A stretch of 64,000 nucleotides of DNA from Candidatus Aenigmatarchaeota archaeon. GTDB taxonomy: Archaea; Aenigmatarchaeota; Aenigmatarchaeia; QMZP01. The DNA lies in contig JACPNN010000013.1 in assembly GCA_016185435.1 (NCBI GenBank), positions 55,156-119,155 of the forward strand, given 5' to 3'. Of this stretch, positions 7,813 through 15,157 are shown piece by piece (the stretch's first letter is position 1; each line of letters begins with the position of its first letter). A program made the position numbers and the translations under genes. Under the pieces are notes generated by a model. The model was not told where the DNA came from, searched no databases, and saw nothing but the letters and a program-made list of their open reading frames with translations.

Positions 7813-8202
7813 TCATTCGACAGCCCTGCTGAACTTCTTTTTCAGGTCGAAATAGCACTCCACATGCGGGTATTCGAGCATTTCCCTGATGAAGGCCTTT
7901 CCTGTCGTGGCTTCCTTTTTATCAATCGGGATTGCCTTTGCCCTGATATTGTTCCCGACAAGGGTGTCTATTATGGAAGGGTGGGCAGGCATGCCGGAAG
8001 GCATAAATCTTTTGCAGCCCTTTGTTCCGTTGATATCGTAGCTGCCGGCCATGGGAGATATTTTCCTGTAGCGCCCTTCTGCTGTCGCCCTCAGGCCGCA
8101 GCCATAGCGTACTCCGCCTTCCCTATTCATGCCTATGGCCTGATGCCTGCAGAAGTCAGGCAAGATTCTTAACCTTTCCAGGAGGAAATCAGCGCCTTCC
8201 AA
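7813..8202 (-). CDS. Hypothetical protein with conserved-looking Cys pattern (TTG start)
   Basis: I do not recognise this 129-residue protein. It has Cys at CRHQAIGM, YGCGLRA, KGCKRFMP and HVECYFD, compatible with a metal site, plus a basic, structured-looking body. The longest frame begins with TTG at 8202; an internal ATG (MNREGGVRY) at 8130 is the alternative. A TATA-like ATAATTATACC on the opposite flank of the shared 40-base intergenic region would start transcription almost exactly at the TTG. It is divergent from the ATP synthase cluster. Confidence 0.6.
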   Translation of the reverse strand: MEGADFLLERLRILPDFCRHQAIGMNREGGVRYGCGLRATAEGRYRKISPMAGSYDINGTKGCKRFMPSGMPAHPSIIDTLVGNNIRAKAIPIDKKEATTGKAFIREMLEYPHVECYFDLKKKFSRAVE

Positions 8203-8243
8203 TAAATTTAAACCATCCCCGGCAATAATTATACCTGACGGGT

Positions 8244-8585
8244 ATGGAAAAGGAGAAGGTTTTGATTGCGATAAAGGAGGCTGAGGAAAAGGCCAGGAAG
8301 AACGTGGCCGGCGCCGAGACCAGGAAAGCTTCCATTGTCAGCGATGCAGTTGAAAAGTCAATTGAGAGGGAGAAGGCCGAGACAGAATCGTATGTGAAGC
8401 AGCTTGCCATGAAAGAGCAGAAGGAAAAGGAGGCGATAAAAGAGAGCGCCAGGGATATAATCGAAAAGGGCAGGAGAGAGGCTGACAGCTTCTCCAGGCT
8501 TGCGAAAAGGAACTGGGCTTCATCACTCAGCCAGCTCGGGAAGGAATTTGAGGCGTTTTTGAGGCAGATCGCCAGGGAAGGCTGA
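8244..8585 (+). CDS. atpH: A-type ATP synthase subunit H (peripheral stalk)
   Basis: First gene of the A1Ao ATP synthase cluster. The 113 residues are almost entirely a charged, Ala/Glu/Lys-rich coiled coil (EEKARKNVAGAETRK..., EKAETESYVKQ...), as in archaeal AhaH, which pairs with subunit E to form the peripheral stalk that holds the catalytic head against rotation. A TATA-like AAATTTAAACC lies about 30 bases upstream of the ATG. It ends five bases before atpI. Confidence 0.85.
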   Translation: MEKEKVLIAIKEAEEKARKNVAGAETRKASIVSDAVEKSIEREKAETESYVKQLAMKEQKEKEAIKESARDIIEKGRREADSFSRLAKRNWASSLSQLGKEFEAFLRQIAREG

Positions 8586-8590
8586 TTTCT

Positions 8591-10402
8591 ATGTTCTACC
8601 CCGAAGAGATGCAGAAAGCTTTTATCGCCGTGCACAAGTCCAGACAGAAACAGGTGATAGAGGAGCTTTACAGGCTCAGGGCAGTGCACGTGAAAGAGCA
8701 TGAGTCAACAGATGGTTTCCCTATAGGCTTCCCTCTGGAGGGCGCCGAAGAGCTTTCTGAGCTGCTCCTGAGGCTGAAATCCATAAGGGCGGCCCTTGGC
8801 ATAGGCGGCCAGAAGGCAGGCGCAGAAGGCATCAGCATACAGCAGGTAAAGGATCTGGAAAAGGGCCTTTCGGCAAGATTGGGCCCTCTCCTGGAAGAGC
8901 TGAAATCGCTGTCTGACAGCCTTTCTGCTGAGCAGTCGAAGCTTGAGTCGCTGAATTTTCTGCGCAGAGCCGGTATAAAGCGGCTTGACGTGCTGCGCGA
9001 GTATGAGGGGCTTGAAATAATATCAGGATATGCGAGGATTTCTGAATTGAAGGCCAGGGATTGCATAGCCTTCATTGAGAAGGTGGGAAAAGAGAAGGCC
9101 TTTGTCCTTTTTGCAAAAAAAAAGGAATCGGGCAGAATAAAGGAAAGGCTGGCAAAAGCAGGCTTTGCGGAATTCAGGCCGAATCTGGATGCGAGGGGGC
9201 AGGTTTCAGAAGAGATAGTTAAGCAGGAAGAGATCATATCCAGGCTGCTGGAAAAAAAGAGCGAATTGGAAAAAAAGCTTGCCGGGATGCGCGGGGAATA
9301 TCAGGATAGGGTTTCAGATTCGGTCTTCTGGCTCGGGGAAAGGCTGAAGATAGCTGAACTGCCGCTTAAACTGGGGGCAAGCTCAAGCGTCGTGCTCATT
9401 TCAGGATGGATACCCAGGAAAAGCCATGAGGCGGTGTCAAAGGCTTTGCGAAAGGCTGCCCCGAACTCCTATATCCGTTTTGAGGAAACTGATGACGCGC
9501 CTACGAAGATGGACAATCCCGTTCTGGTAAGGCCTTTTGAGTTCTTCGTGAACCTCTATTCAACTCCGGCCTACAGGGAGATCGACCCCAGCTTCCTGAT
9601 TTTCCTCACCTTCCCCCTCTTCTACGGCATGATACTGGGGGACATAGGGTACGGCCTGATTGTCCTTCTCCTGGCCCTCGGGATAAGGCTCGGCACGGGC
9701 AAGGCAAGGCCCATAGCTGACGTGACCATACTTTCAGCCCTTGTGGCCATAGCCTTTGGCTTCCTGTTCGGAGAGTTCTTCGGCCATGAAGAGGTCTTTG
9801 GTTACCCGCTTGAGCCCGTCATAAGCAGGGTTCATGATCTGAACAGCGTATTGCTGCTTTCTGTGGTGATAGGCCTTGCGCACCTGAGCCTTGGCTACAT
9901 ATTTGCCATAAAAAATGAGATAGGGCATAACTGGAAGCACGCGATTTTCGGAAAGACAGGATGGCTGCTGGTTGAAGTCGCTTTCGCTTTCCTGCTGTTT
10001 GACCTTCTGTTCAAAATAAGGTTCCTTGACACAATGGCTTCCTTTGGGATACTTGCCATGGGGGCACTACTTGTCGCTTTAGGGGAAGGCGTGATGTACC
10101 TGATTGAAATTCCTTCTCTTCTCTCCAATATCGTCTCGTACACACGATTGGCTGCCTTCGGCCTCGCAGGCACGAGCATAGCCATAGTCGTGAATACGAC
10201 TGCCGGCCAGATGTTCGAGAGCGGGGGATTTATGACCGTAGCGGGCATATTAGTCCTTGTTGTAGGCCACGCATTCAATCTGGCTCTGGCCATGCTGGAC
10301 TCCTTCCTCCAGTCGCTCCGACTGCACTATGTGGAGATGTTCTCCAAGTTCTATAAGGGGGCCGGGAAGGCTTACAGGCCGTTTGGCGGGGGGCAGGGCT
10401 GA
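8591..10402 (+). CDS. atpI: A-type ATP synthase subunit I (a subunit)
   Basis: 603 residues: a cytoplasmic N-terminal half with coiled-coil stretches (about 1-310) and a membrane half with about seven helices beginning near LIFLTFPLFYGMILGDIGYG. The essential proton-path arginine is visible in IVSYTRLAAFGLAG (about residue 517), and the last helix carries the usual HAFNLALAMLDSFLQSLRLHYVEMF motif pattern in pieces. It forms the half-channels against the K ring. The last 18 codons are duplicated at 11015-11074 with another terminal tail (GGE instead of GGGQG), and a MazEF pair lies between the copies, convergent with atpI. Confidence 0.97.
   Translation: MFYPEEMQKAFIAVHKSRQKQVIEELYRLRAVHVKEHESTDGFPIGFPLEGAEELSELLLRLKSIRAALGIGGQKAGAEGISIQQVKDLEKGLSARLGPLLEELKSLSDSLSAEQSKLESLNFLRRAGIKRLDVLREYEGLEIISGYARISELKARDCIAFIEKVGKEKAFVLFAKKKESGRIKERLAKAGFAEFRPNLDARGQVSEEIVKQEEIISRLLEKKSELEKKLAGMRGEYQDRVSDSVFWLGERLKIAELPLKLGASSSVVLISGWIPRKSHEAVSKALRKAAPNSYIRFEETDDAPTKMDNPVLVRPFEFFVNLYSTPAYREIDPSFLIFLTFPLFYGMILGDIGYGLIVLLLALGIRLGTGKARPIADVTILSALVAIAFGFLFGEFFGHEEVFGYPLEPVISRVHDLNSVLLLSVVIGLAHLSLGYIFAIKNEIGHNWKHAIFGKTGWLLVEVAFAFLLFDLLFKIRFLDTMASFGILAMGALLVALGEGVMYLIEIPSLLSNIVSYTRLAAFGLAGTSIAIVVNTTAGQMFESGGFMTVAGILVLVVGHAFNLALAMLDSFLQSLRLHYVEMFSKFYKGAGKAYRPFGGGQG
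10337..10391 (+). repeat. atpI 3'-end direct repeat, copy 1 (inside atpI)
   Basis: These 55 bases encode MFSKFYKGAGKAYRPFGG. They recur at 11015-11069 with only two differences (Tyr TAT/TAC and Lys AAG/Arg AGG), 678 bases downstream. The intervening DNA holds the MazEF pair. Confidence 0.95.
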
Positions 10403-10403
10403 C

Positions 10404-10733
10404 TTATTTCAGCTTCAGGAGGTTCCTGAGAATTTCGTCAATCTTCTCCATAATTTTCGGCTCCAGTTTGCCTATCCTGGTTTTCAGCCTTGCCTTGTCA
10501 ATCGCCCTTATCTGGAACACGAGAGCGACAGATTCATCGCTCAATCCATTTGCAGGAGATGGAGATAAAGTAAGGGTATAGCCAAACCTCAAAGCCTGAA
10601 GGTTTGATGTGACCGGTATGACTATGCATATTGAAGTCTGGGTGTCTGAAATCAAAATTGCGGGTCTTGTGCCAATCTGTTCATGGCCCGAAGTTTCTGC
10701 CAAGTTTACTATCCAGATTTCCCCTTTTTCCAT
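10404..10733 (-). CDS. mazF: MazF/PemK-family endoribonuclease toxin
   Basis: A 109-residue MazF-like protein. Typical features are the opening MEKGEIWIVNL, the basic loop GTRPAILISD, the strand IVIPVTSN and the strand with QIRAIDKARL near residue 75-85. Family members cut mRNA or rRNA at short sites. Its start lies inside the 3' end of the antitoxin gene (25-base overlap). The stop lies one base after the atpI stop, so toxin and atpI are tightly convergent, and the whole pair sits between duplicated atpI ends. Confidence 0.9.
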   Translation of the reverse strand: MEKGEIWIVNLAETSGHEQIGTRPAILISDTQTSICIVIPVTSNLQALRFGYTLTLSPSPANGLSDESVALVFQIRAIDKARLKTRIGKLEPKIMEKIDEILRNLLKLK

Positions 10734-10933
10734 AACTGGCTCTCAAAATTTGCCCAGGCCTCATCGCTGAGATTCTCCCAGGCCTGCAGTTCAAGCTTCA
10801 AACTCAAATTCTTGCTTATTGTGTCCAGATAGAACAGGAGGGCTTGGTTTACCACTTCATTTTCATTCAGGCCCAAAGCATGCGCAGCTTCTCCTACCTT
10901 TTTCTCGACTTCCTGTGAAAGTTTCACTTGCAT
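10709..10933 (-). CDS. mazE: MazE-like antitoxin
   Basis: A small acidic protein upstream of and overlapping mazF. The N-terminal part (MQVKLSQEVEKKVGEAAHAL) looks like a ribbon-helix-helix or related DNA-binding start; the C-terminal half (LQAWENLSDEAWANFESQLW) is helical and Trp-rich, suited to binding the toxin. I use ATG at 10933, preceded by AGGTGA five bases upstream; a GTG three codons earlier is also in frame. A TATA-like CATATTTAAAG is about 40 bases upstream. Confidence 0.82.
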   Translation of the reverse strand: MQVKLSQEVEKKVGEAAHALGLNENEVVNQALLFYLDTISKNLSLKLELQAWENLSDEAWANFESQLWKKGKSG

Positions 10934-11014
10934 GGCATTCACCTGCTAATAATTGTTTGCCTCCCGCTTTAAATATGCCGATGTATATCTTTTCAATGCC
11001 TGTCAAGTCATCCA

Positions 11015-11074
11015 ATGTTCTCCAAGTTCTACAGGGGGGCCGGGAAGGCTTACAGGCCGTTTGGCGGGGAATAA
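11015..11074 (+). pseudogene. Displaced remnant of the atpI 3' end
   Basis: In the atpI frame this reads MFSKFYRGAGKAYRPFGGE and stop, 18 of 19 residues aligning with the present AtpI end (one Lys/Arg change, then a different tail). It has no upstream coding sequence. This is probably the original chromosomal end of atpI, separated by the insertion of the MazEF cassette. Confidence 0.93.
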
Positions 11075-11177
11075 AAGGGCTGCATCTTCTGCATTAAGGC
11101 AAAAATCACTATCATGCCGTCATAAGATTCGGGATTGGCAGGCCAAAGCATATATTTCTTGCCTCCAATGCTTGTCT

Positions 11178-11483
11178 ATGACAGTGGCATACAGAGTCGG
11201 CGACGGCAGCTCCAAGGGCGACGGCTTTGCCCTGACAAGAGGGGAGATACCTGAGGGCGAGAGGGAAGAGTTCCTAAGGCAGTATTTCAGGGGGGAGGAA
11301 GGGAAGCTGTATTCCGAATATAACTGGGGCTCCGGATACCAATGGGATACAGGCACAATGGACAGAATCCCGTTGACGCCAGCATGGAATACCGTCCTCC
11401 GATATGGGCCAGTGACAGAAGCCGAAGTTAATGCCCTGAAGAAATTCCAGTGCCATGTGAGGGACATGACAGAAAGATGGTAA
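11178..11483 (+). CDS. Hypothetical protein, 101 residues
   Basis: Unrecognised soluble protein rich in Gly, Glu, Tyr and Trp (for example GSGYQWDTGTMDRI), with no signal peptide, membrane segment or cysteine cluster apart from one Cys near the C-terminus. ATG at 11178 has a TATA-like CATATATTTC about 25 bases upstream, so it is probably expressed from its own leaderless promoter. It lies just behind the displaced atpI end. A longer in-frame extension to 10953 runs through the atpI remnant and is not credible. Confidence 0.65.
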   Translation: MTVAYRVGDGSSKGDGFALTRGEIPEGEREEFLRQYFRGEEGKLYSEYNWGSGYQWDTGTMDRIPLTPAWNTVLRYGPVTEAEVNALKKFQCHVRDMTERW

Positions 11484-11761
11484 AGCAGAGCCGCGGCTGT
11501 CATGTATATGCGTACGACTTTCGAAAATTCATCTCCCATCATGCATGGCCATCAGTTTCAGGCTGCGTCTTTTGCGTCATCTACCCCTGGAAACAAATAA
11601 AAGCATCGGCATGCAGAATATTCTGTGAAATCCCATCGCTATTTTTTTGTTATACGGCAGCCAAATCTCTGCCGCTTTATTGGCGTTCTGGTGCTGCAAA
11701 GCTGTCAGGAGAAAAACGACGCCAGGAAAGGTACTGAAATTTATTTCAGTAAAACAAAAAA
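11484..11761. other. Intergenic stretch with no gene seen
   Basis: Between the 101-residue ORF and the long hairpin. Short ORFs on both strands have no recognisable content. An AT-rich piece near 11745-11760 supplies the T-tract that follows the hairpin when read leftwards. Confidence 0.5.
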
Positions 11762-11826
11762 GGTCCGGTCAGGAGACTGCAGCCATGTGCATCTCTACCT
11801 GCTCATAGCTGCAGTCCTGCCGGGCC
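11762..11826 (-). terminator. Long hairpin with T-tract, terminator-like
   Basis: Arms 11762-11787 and 11804-11826 pair over roughly 23 bases (around CTGCAG, CAGGA/TCCTG and CCGG blocks) with a 16-base loop. Read on the reverse strand the stem is followed by TTTTTTTGTTTT. It lies just after the stop of the reverse-strand proteolipid operon. Archaea usually terminate on T-tracts without a stem, so the bacterial-style form is notable. Confidence 0.7.
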
Positions 11827-11832
11827 CCACCT

Positions 11833-12057
11833 TCAGCCATTTTCCTTCTTCTTCTTTCTCCCTTCGGGCGGAAACTTGACGTGAAGATACCAGCCAGATA
11901 GAGTAAAGGACAAGAGGATGGCAATAGCCCATGCTAGGAATATGCCATACTTTGTTGCTTTCCCGAAAGCTGGATTGATTCCGACGCCAAGGGTTAGAAT
12001 CAATCCGAGACCCAAAAGAACCGCCAGAAAGCTTAATAAAGCTGCTGGTTTTGTCAT
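11833..12057 (-). CDS. Small two-helix membrane protein next to the second proteolipid
   Basis: 74 residues with two hydrophobic helices (about 5-27 and 38-58) joined by a short Gly/Lys loop, and a very basic tail ending in GRKKKKENG. Signal for membrane insertion without cleavage. No family recognised. It is the second gene of a reverse-strand pair with the extra proteolipid gene (27 bases upstream), and a hairpin terminator follows at once. It may help assemble or modify the proteolipid, but this is only context. Confidence 0.7.
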   Translation of the reverse strand: MTKPAALLSFLAVLLGLGLILTLGVGINPAFGKATKYGIFLAWAIAILLSFTLSGWYLHVKFPPEGRKKKKENG

Positions 12058-12084
12058 TGTCTCCTCCTTTGCACTCCTTTGCAG

Positions 12085-12393
12085 CTACATGAGAAAGACC
12101 AACACAAAACCCAGGATGACGAGAGTCTCGGGTATCGTCAACACTATCAATCCCGGCCCCAGGTTCTTTTCGTTTTCGGCAATTGCACCAATCAGAGCCG
12201 CCCCGATCTTACTTTGGGCATGCCCGGTTCCGAGGGCCCCGCCTAGAAAAGCCAGCCCTCCAGCTACTGCTTTTGCAGCTTTCAGCCACCACTCTTGACC
12301 TTGGGCCTGGACGGGTTCCTGCGCACTGGCGACAACAACAGTTGCCAGCACAGCCAATACGACAGCCAATACGAACCGCAACAGATTTTTCAC
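12085..12393 (-). CDS. Second rotor-ring proteolipid (subunit K/c-like) with signal peptide
   Basis: A 102-residue c/K-type proteolipid. A cleavable-looking signal (MKNLLRFVLAVVLAVLATVVVASAQ) and a short Gln-rich spacer precede two helices: the first with GGALGTGHAQSKIGAALIGA, the second with the ion-binding Glu in LTIPETLVILGF. That last segment closely matches the main K subunit at 12778. I use GTG at 12393, preceded by GGAG about 10 bases upstream; longer upstream frames lack a start context. It is transcribed away from the atp genes, with its own partner gene and terminator, so it may form an alternative ring or be acquired. Confidence 0.82.
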   Translation of the reverse strand: MKNLLRFVLAVVLAVLATVVVASAQEPVQAQGQEWWLKAAKAVAGGLAFLGGALGTGHAQSKIGAALIGAIAENEKNLGPGLIVLTIPETLVILGFVLVFLM

Positions 12394-12777
12394 TTCTACC
12401 ACTCTCCTTTTTTCTTGTAAAATTGCCAAAGACTTGCCATCCAAATAACTTATTCTGTCTTTATCACATCCCAAGACATTTTTGTATGCATAAATTTCAT
12501 GATGTCATGGGAGCGCTTATTGTGGCCTTCAGCCTATAGACTACTAACCTATAGGTCAATAGTCGTGTCATCAAGCTGTCATTAAAATTGTGTGTATCAG
12601 AGGAACATGAATATGATATTTTATAGGAAAGAAATTTAAAGAGCGCTTATTCTGCATTACAGAAAAAACAGCTATTTTTAGCCTGAAATGTGGTCGAAAG
12701 CTTCAAAAGCGTGTGAAACAATATTAGGAGCATCAGGCATAATATTATCTTAACCCTAAAGAGGAGGGACACTAAAT
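12394..12777. promoter_or_regulatory. Divergent intergenic region before atpK
   Basis: 384 bases with no convincing gene, between two divergent proteolipid genes. It contains an 11-base direct repeat GAGCGCTTATT at 12511-12521 and 12641-12651, a CCTATAGG-type palindromic segment near 12531-12555, the TATA-like GAAATTTAAAG near 12631-12641, and the motif CTGCATTACAG at 12652-12662, which recurs elsewhere. A strong GAGGAGGG ribosome-binding site lies at about 12760-12767. Confidence 0.5.
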
Positions 12778-13011
12778 ATGGCAATAGAAGTGACAGCTGA
12801 CATAGCCTTGGGCGCTGCGCTTGCAATAGGTCTCAGTGCCATCGGGACAGCCATTGCCCAGGCCAAGATAGGCCCAGCGGCTGTGGGGGCCATTGCCGAG
12901 AACGAGGGCTTCTTTGCCAAGGGGCTCATATTCACGGTCATACCAGAGACCCTTGTCATATTCGGCCTCATCATAGCGCTTCAGATACTCGGCCTTGCCG
13001 GTGGAAAATAA
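12778..13011 (+). CDS. atpK: A-type ATP synthase subunit K (proteolipid)
   Basis: 77 residues forming one hairpin of two membrane helices, the basic rotor-ring proteolipid. The ion-binding carboxylate is Glu57 in TVIPETLVIFG; the first helix has the family's small-residue packing (GAALAIGLSAIGTAIAQAKI). The cytoplasmic loop carries GAIAENEGFF. A Glu with no obvious sodium-ligand Gln/Thr set beyond this does not let me decide between H+ and Na+. A strong ribosome-binding site GAGGAGGG sits 10 bases upstream. No signal peptide, unlike the reverse-strand paralogue. Confidence 0.95.
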   Translation: MAIEVTADIALGAALAIGLSAIGTAIAQAKIGPAAVGAIAENEGFFAKGLIFTVIPETLVIFGLIIALQILGLAGGK

Positions 13012-13049
13012 GCGCCTGAAGGCAATGGAAGGCAACAGGAGTGAAGAAG

Positions 13050-13589
13050 ATGTCCCTTGAAAAGCTTGCTGAAGACATATCAAAGGAGTCGAAGTCAGAG
13101 GCGGAAAAGCACATCAAAGAAGCCAGGCAGGAGGCCTTGAGGCTTGAGTCCGAGTCAAAAAACAGGCTAGAGGAGAAAAAGGCGGAGCTGAAAAGGGAGC
13201 ATGATGAGATGCTTTCCAGGGCCATGGCAAAGGAGATGGGCCTGGCAGAGATCGGGAGGAGGAAAATAGTCCTCCAGGAGAAGAGGAAACTGGTTGACAG
13301 CCTTTACAGGGATTTTTTGTCGTCAAGAAAGGCCCAGGCATTTGAAAAGCTCTGCGAAATCGGGAAGAAGCTTTTTCCTCAGGCAAAGGCCGCTTATGTC
13401 TCCAGGTCAGATATGAAGCATGCTGCAAGGCTTTTGCCCCGGATTAAGATAAAGGAGTCTGCCATGCAGGGCCTCGTGCTCGAGAGCGGCGATGGAAAAG
13501 AGTCGCTCAACCTGAGCATGGACGTCATCATGGAGGCCTTCAAGGCAAGGACAATAAAGAAAGCCTACCAGAGCCTTTTCTCCAGGTGA
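13050..13589 (+). CDS. atpE: A-type ATP synthase subunit E (peripheral stalk)
   Basis: Peripheral-stalk partner of subunit H: an N-terminal Glu/Lys/Ala-rich coiled coil (about residues 1-95) and a globular C-terminal domain that binds the catalytic head. I choose ATG at 13050 (MSLEKL) because AGGAG is eight bases upstream; the GTG at 13041 would put the ribosome-binding site too close. The end has a four-base gap to atpC (stop TGA, then ATATTATG). Confidence 0.93.
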   Translation: MSLEKLAEDISKESKSEAEKHIKEARQEALRLESESKNRLEEKKAELKREHDEMLSRAMAKEMGLAEIGRRKIVLQEKRKLVDSLYRDFLSSRKAQAFEKLCEIGKKLFPQAKAAYVSRSDMKHAARLLPRIKIKESAMQGLVLESGDGKESLNLSMDVIMEAFKARTIKKAYQSLFSR

Positions 13590-13593
13590 TATT

Positions 13594-14604
13594 ATGGTCT
13601 TCACTGACGCTGATTACCCGTACACAGCGACTCGGGCAAAGGTCATGCGCTCCAGGCTTCTTAAAAAAGGCGACTATGAAAGGCTCGAGAAGGTGCAGCT
13701 TTTCGAGATGATACAGGGCCTCTCCTCCTTCGGGTATGACGCGACCGAGCTGTCGAAGGAATACAACGGGCTGGAGCTCCTCAACCTTGCCCTGAACAGA
13801 GGTCTTGCTTCCACTGTCCAGAAGCTCCTGAAGATAGCCATAGACCCTGAGCTTGCGGAAGTCATCGGAAGCTATTCGAAAAAATGGATTGCCGTCAACA
13901 TCAAGACAGGGTTAAGGGCCAGGGCTTATAATCTACCGGAAAAGGACATCAAATATGCCTGCATACCTGTCGGAGGCTATGGACAGGAGTTTGCGAGGCA
14001 GCTAGTTTCTGCCCCTGCAGACAGCATTGTCAGGATGATCGGGAAAATACTGCCTGTGGACAAGGCAAAGCTCAGGGAAGCCTTGGAAAAGAAGGACATG
14101 ACGGCGGCTGAAAACGAGGTGGAGAAGGCTTATTATTCCCATCTGCTGGTGCTTTCGAAAGGGCTGGCAGAAGGCATGCAGCCTATCAGGGCTTTTCTCA
14201 ATCAGGTCATCATGCTGGTGAACATAAGGAATGCGTTCAAGTTCAGGCTTGCAGGCATGGACGCGAGGCAGGCCGCCGGCCTCATGGCAGGAGATGACAG
14301 GCTTCCCCTTGAAATACTGAATGCGGACAGCCCCAAAGCCGCCATAGAAGCCCTGAAGGCAAGCAAATACAGGCAGTTTGCGGAAGGGATTGAGTCTGAT
14401 ATATCAAGGCTTGAAATAAATATAGAGAAATACCTGCTCGTCTACACGAGCGGCCTGGTGAAAGAAGAGCCCCTCTCCATATTTCCCGTAATAAACTTCC
14501 TTCTGGCAAAGGAGGCCGAGATAAGGAACCTGAGGCTCTATGGCGCATGGAAGGCGGGCCTGCTGGATGAGAAGTTCGTGAGGGAGAATGTGGTTGTGGT
14601 TTAG
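13594..14604 (+). CDS. atpC: A-type ATP synthase subunit C (central stalk base)
   Basis: 336 residues, the normal size for the archaeal C/d subunit that sits as a funnel on the K ring and links it to the D/F shaft. The protein is all-helical with the family's opening (DADYPYTATRAKVMRSRLL), repeated pseudo-threefold helical bundles, and the usual C-terminal segment with PVINFLLAKEAEIRNLR, which is strongly conserved in the family. It is coupled to atpE (four bases). Confidence 0.95.
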   Translation: MVFTDADYPYTATRAKVMRSRLLKKGDYERLEKVQLFEMIQGLSSFGYDATELSKEYNGLELLNLALNRGLASTVQKLLKIAIDPELAEVIGSYSKKWIAVNIKTGLRARAYNLPEKDIKYACIPVGGYGQEFARQLVSAPADSIVRMIGKILPVDKAKLREALEKKDMTAAENEVEKAYYSHLLVLSKGLAEGMQPIRAFLNQVIMLVNIRNAFKFRLAGMDARQAAGLMAGDDRLPLEILNADSPKAAIEALKASKYRQFAEGIESDISRLEINIEKYLLVYTSGLVKEEPLSIFPVINFLLAKEAEIRNLRLYGAWKAGLLDEKFVRENVVVV

Positions 14605-14612
14605 ATTTCACC

Positions 14613-14714
14613 ATGAAAAAGAACAAATATTCAAATGAGATGAAAAGCTTGTTTGGAAAGCTGAAAAGGATGAATCTTGAAAATCTGAGAGAAGAAGAAG
14701 ATCGAAATTATTGA
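14613..14714 (+). CDS. Possible basic microprotein (33 residues)
   Basis: An ATG nine bases after the atpC stop opens 33 codons rich in Lys, Asn and Glu (MKKNKYSNEMKSLFGKLKR, then an acidic tail). It is in line with the operon but has no ribosome-binding site or recognisable family. It may be a real small gene or chance. Confidence 0.3.
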   Translation: MKKNKYSNEMKSLFGKLKRMNLENLREEEDRNY

Positions 14715-14774
14715 CTCAAAAACGGTTCGCAGCTTCTCTAAAGCTAATATATCCAATATATACAATTTACTCAT

Positions 14775-15098
14775 ATGCAAATCGCAGCAGTCGGTGACGA
14801 GGCATTCGTGACGGGCTGGCACCTGGCCGGAGTGAGCAGGACGCACATAGCCACCCAGGAGAATGCCGGCAGGCTGTTCCAAGAGCTTCTGGAGGACAAG
14901 GAACTTGCAGTCGTCATCACGAACACAGACACGACAGGCATGCTTTCCGAGAGGCTGAGGGAGAAGGCAGCCACCCAGGTAAGGCCGATAGTTGTGACTC
15001 TCTCAAAAGGAGCTGAAGAGGATTCAAGCATAAGGCTGCTGATCCGGAGGGCCCTGGGGATTGATTTGTGGGCGAATGAAAGAGAGGAAAAGAAATAA
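14775..15098 (+). CDS. atpF: A-type ATP synthase subunit F (central stalk)
   Basis: 107 residues, CheY-like fold of the F subunit in the rotating shaft: MQIAAVGDEAFVTGWHLAGV at the start and the conserved glycine-rich, strand-helix pattern through VVITNTD and RPIVVTLSKG. The C-terminal helix (LIRRALGIDLW) is typical. TATA-like AATATATCCAATATATA lies 10-30 bases upstream, suggesting a second promoter inside the cluster after the 60-base gap following atpC. Confidence 0.95.
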   Translation: MQIAAVGDEAFVTGWHLAGVSRTHIATQENAGRLFQELLEDKELAVVITNTDTTGMLSERLREKAATQVRPIVVTLSKGAEEDSSIRLLIRRALGIDLWANEREEKK

Positions 15099-15122
15099 TG
15101 CTATGGCTCCAAAAAGGGCAAT

Positions 15123-15139
15123 AATAAAAGCATTCGAAC
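15123..15139 (+). repeat. 17-bp direct repeat, left border of AbiEii-like cassette
   Basis: AATAAAAGCATTCGAAC occurs here and again, without mismatch, at 16266-16282. The two copies enclose only the reverse-strand AbiEii-like gene, and lie between atpF and atpA. Confidence 0.92.
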
Positions 15140-15157
15140 GCAGAGTCCCGCTATCCG

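Noticed and set aside
8189-8701. 170-codon reverse ORF over atpH and the start of atpI
   Set aside because: Ser/Phe-rich antisense shadow of a Glu/Lys-rich coiled coil; typical artefact.
10953-11483. 176-codon ORF starting within the displaced atpI end
   Set aside because: Its N-terminal part is another frame of the remnant; a leaderless start at 11178 fits better.
13114-13428. Reverse ORF over atpE
   Set aside because: Antisense of a coiled-coil gene, no motif.
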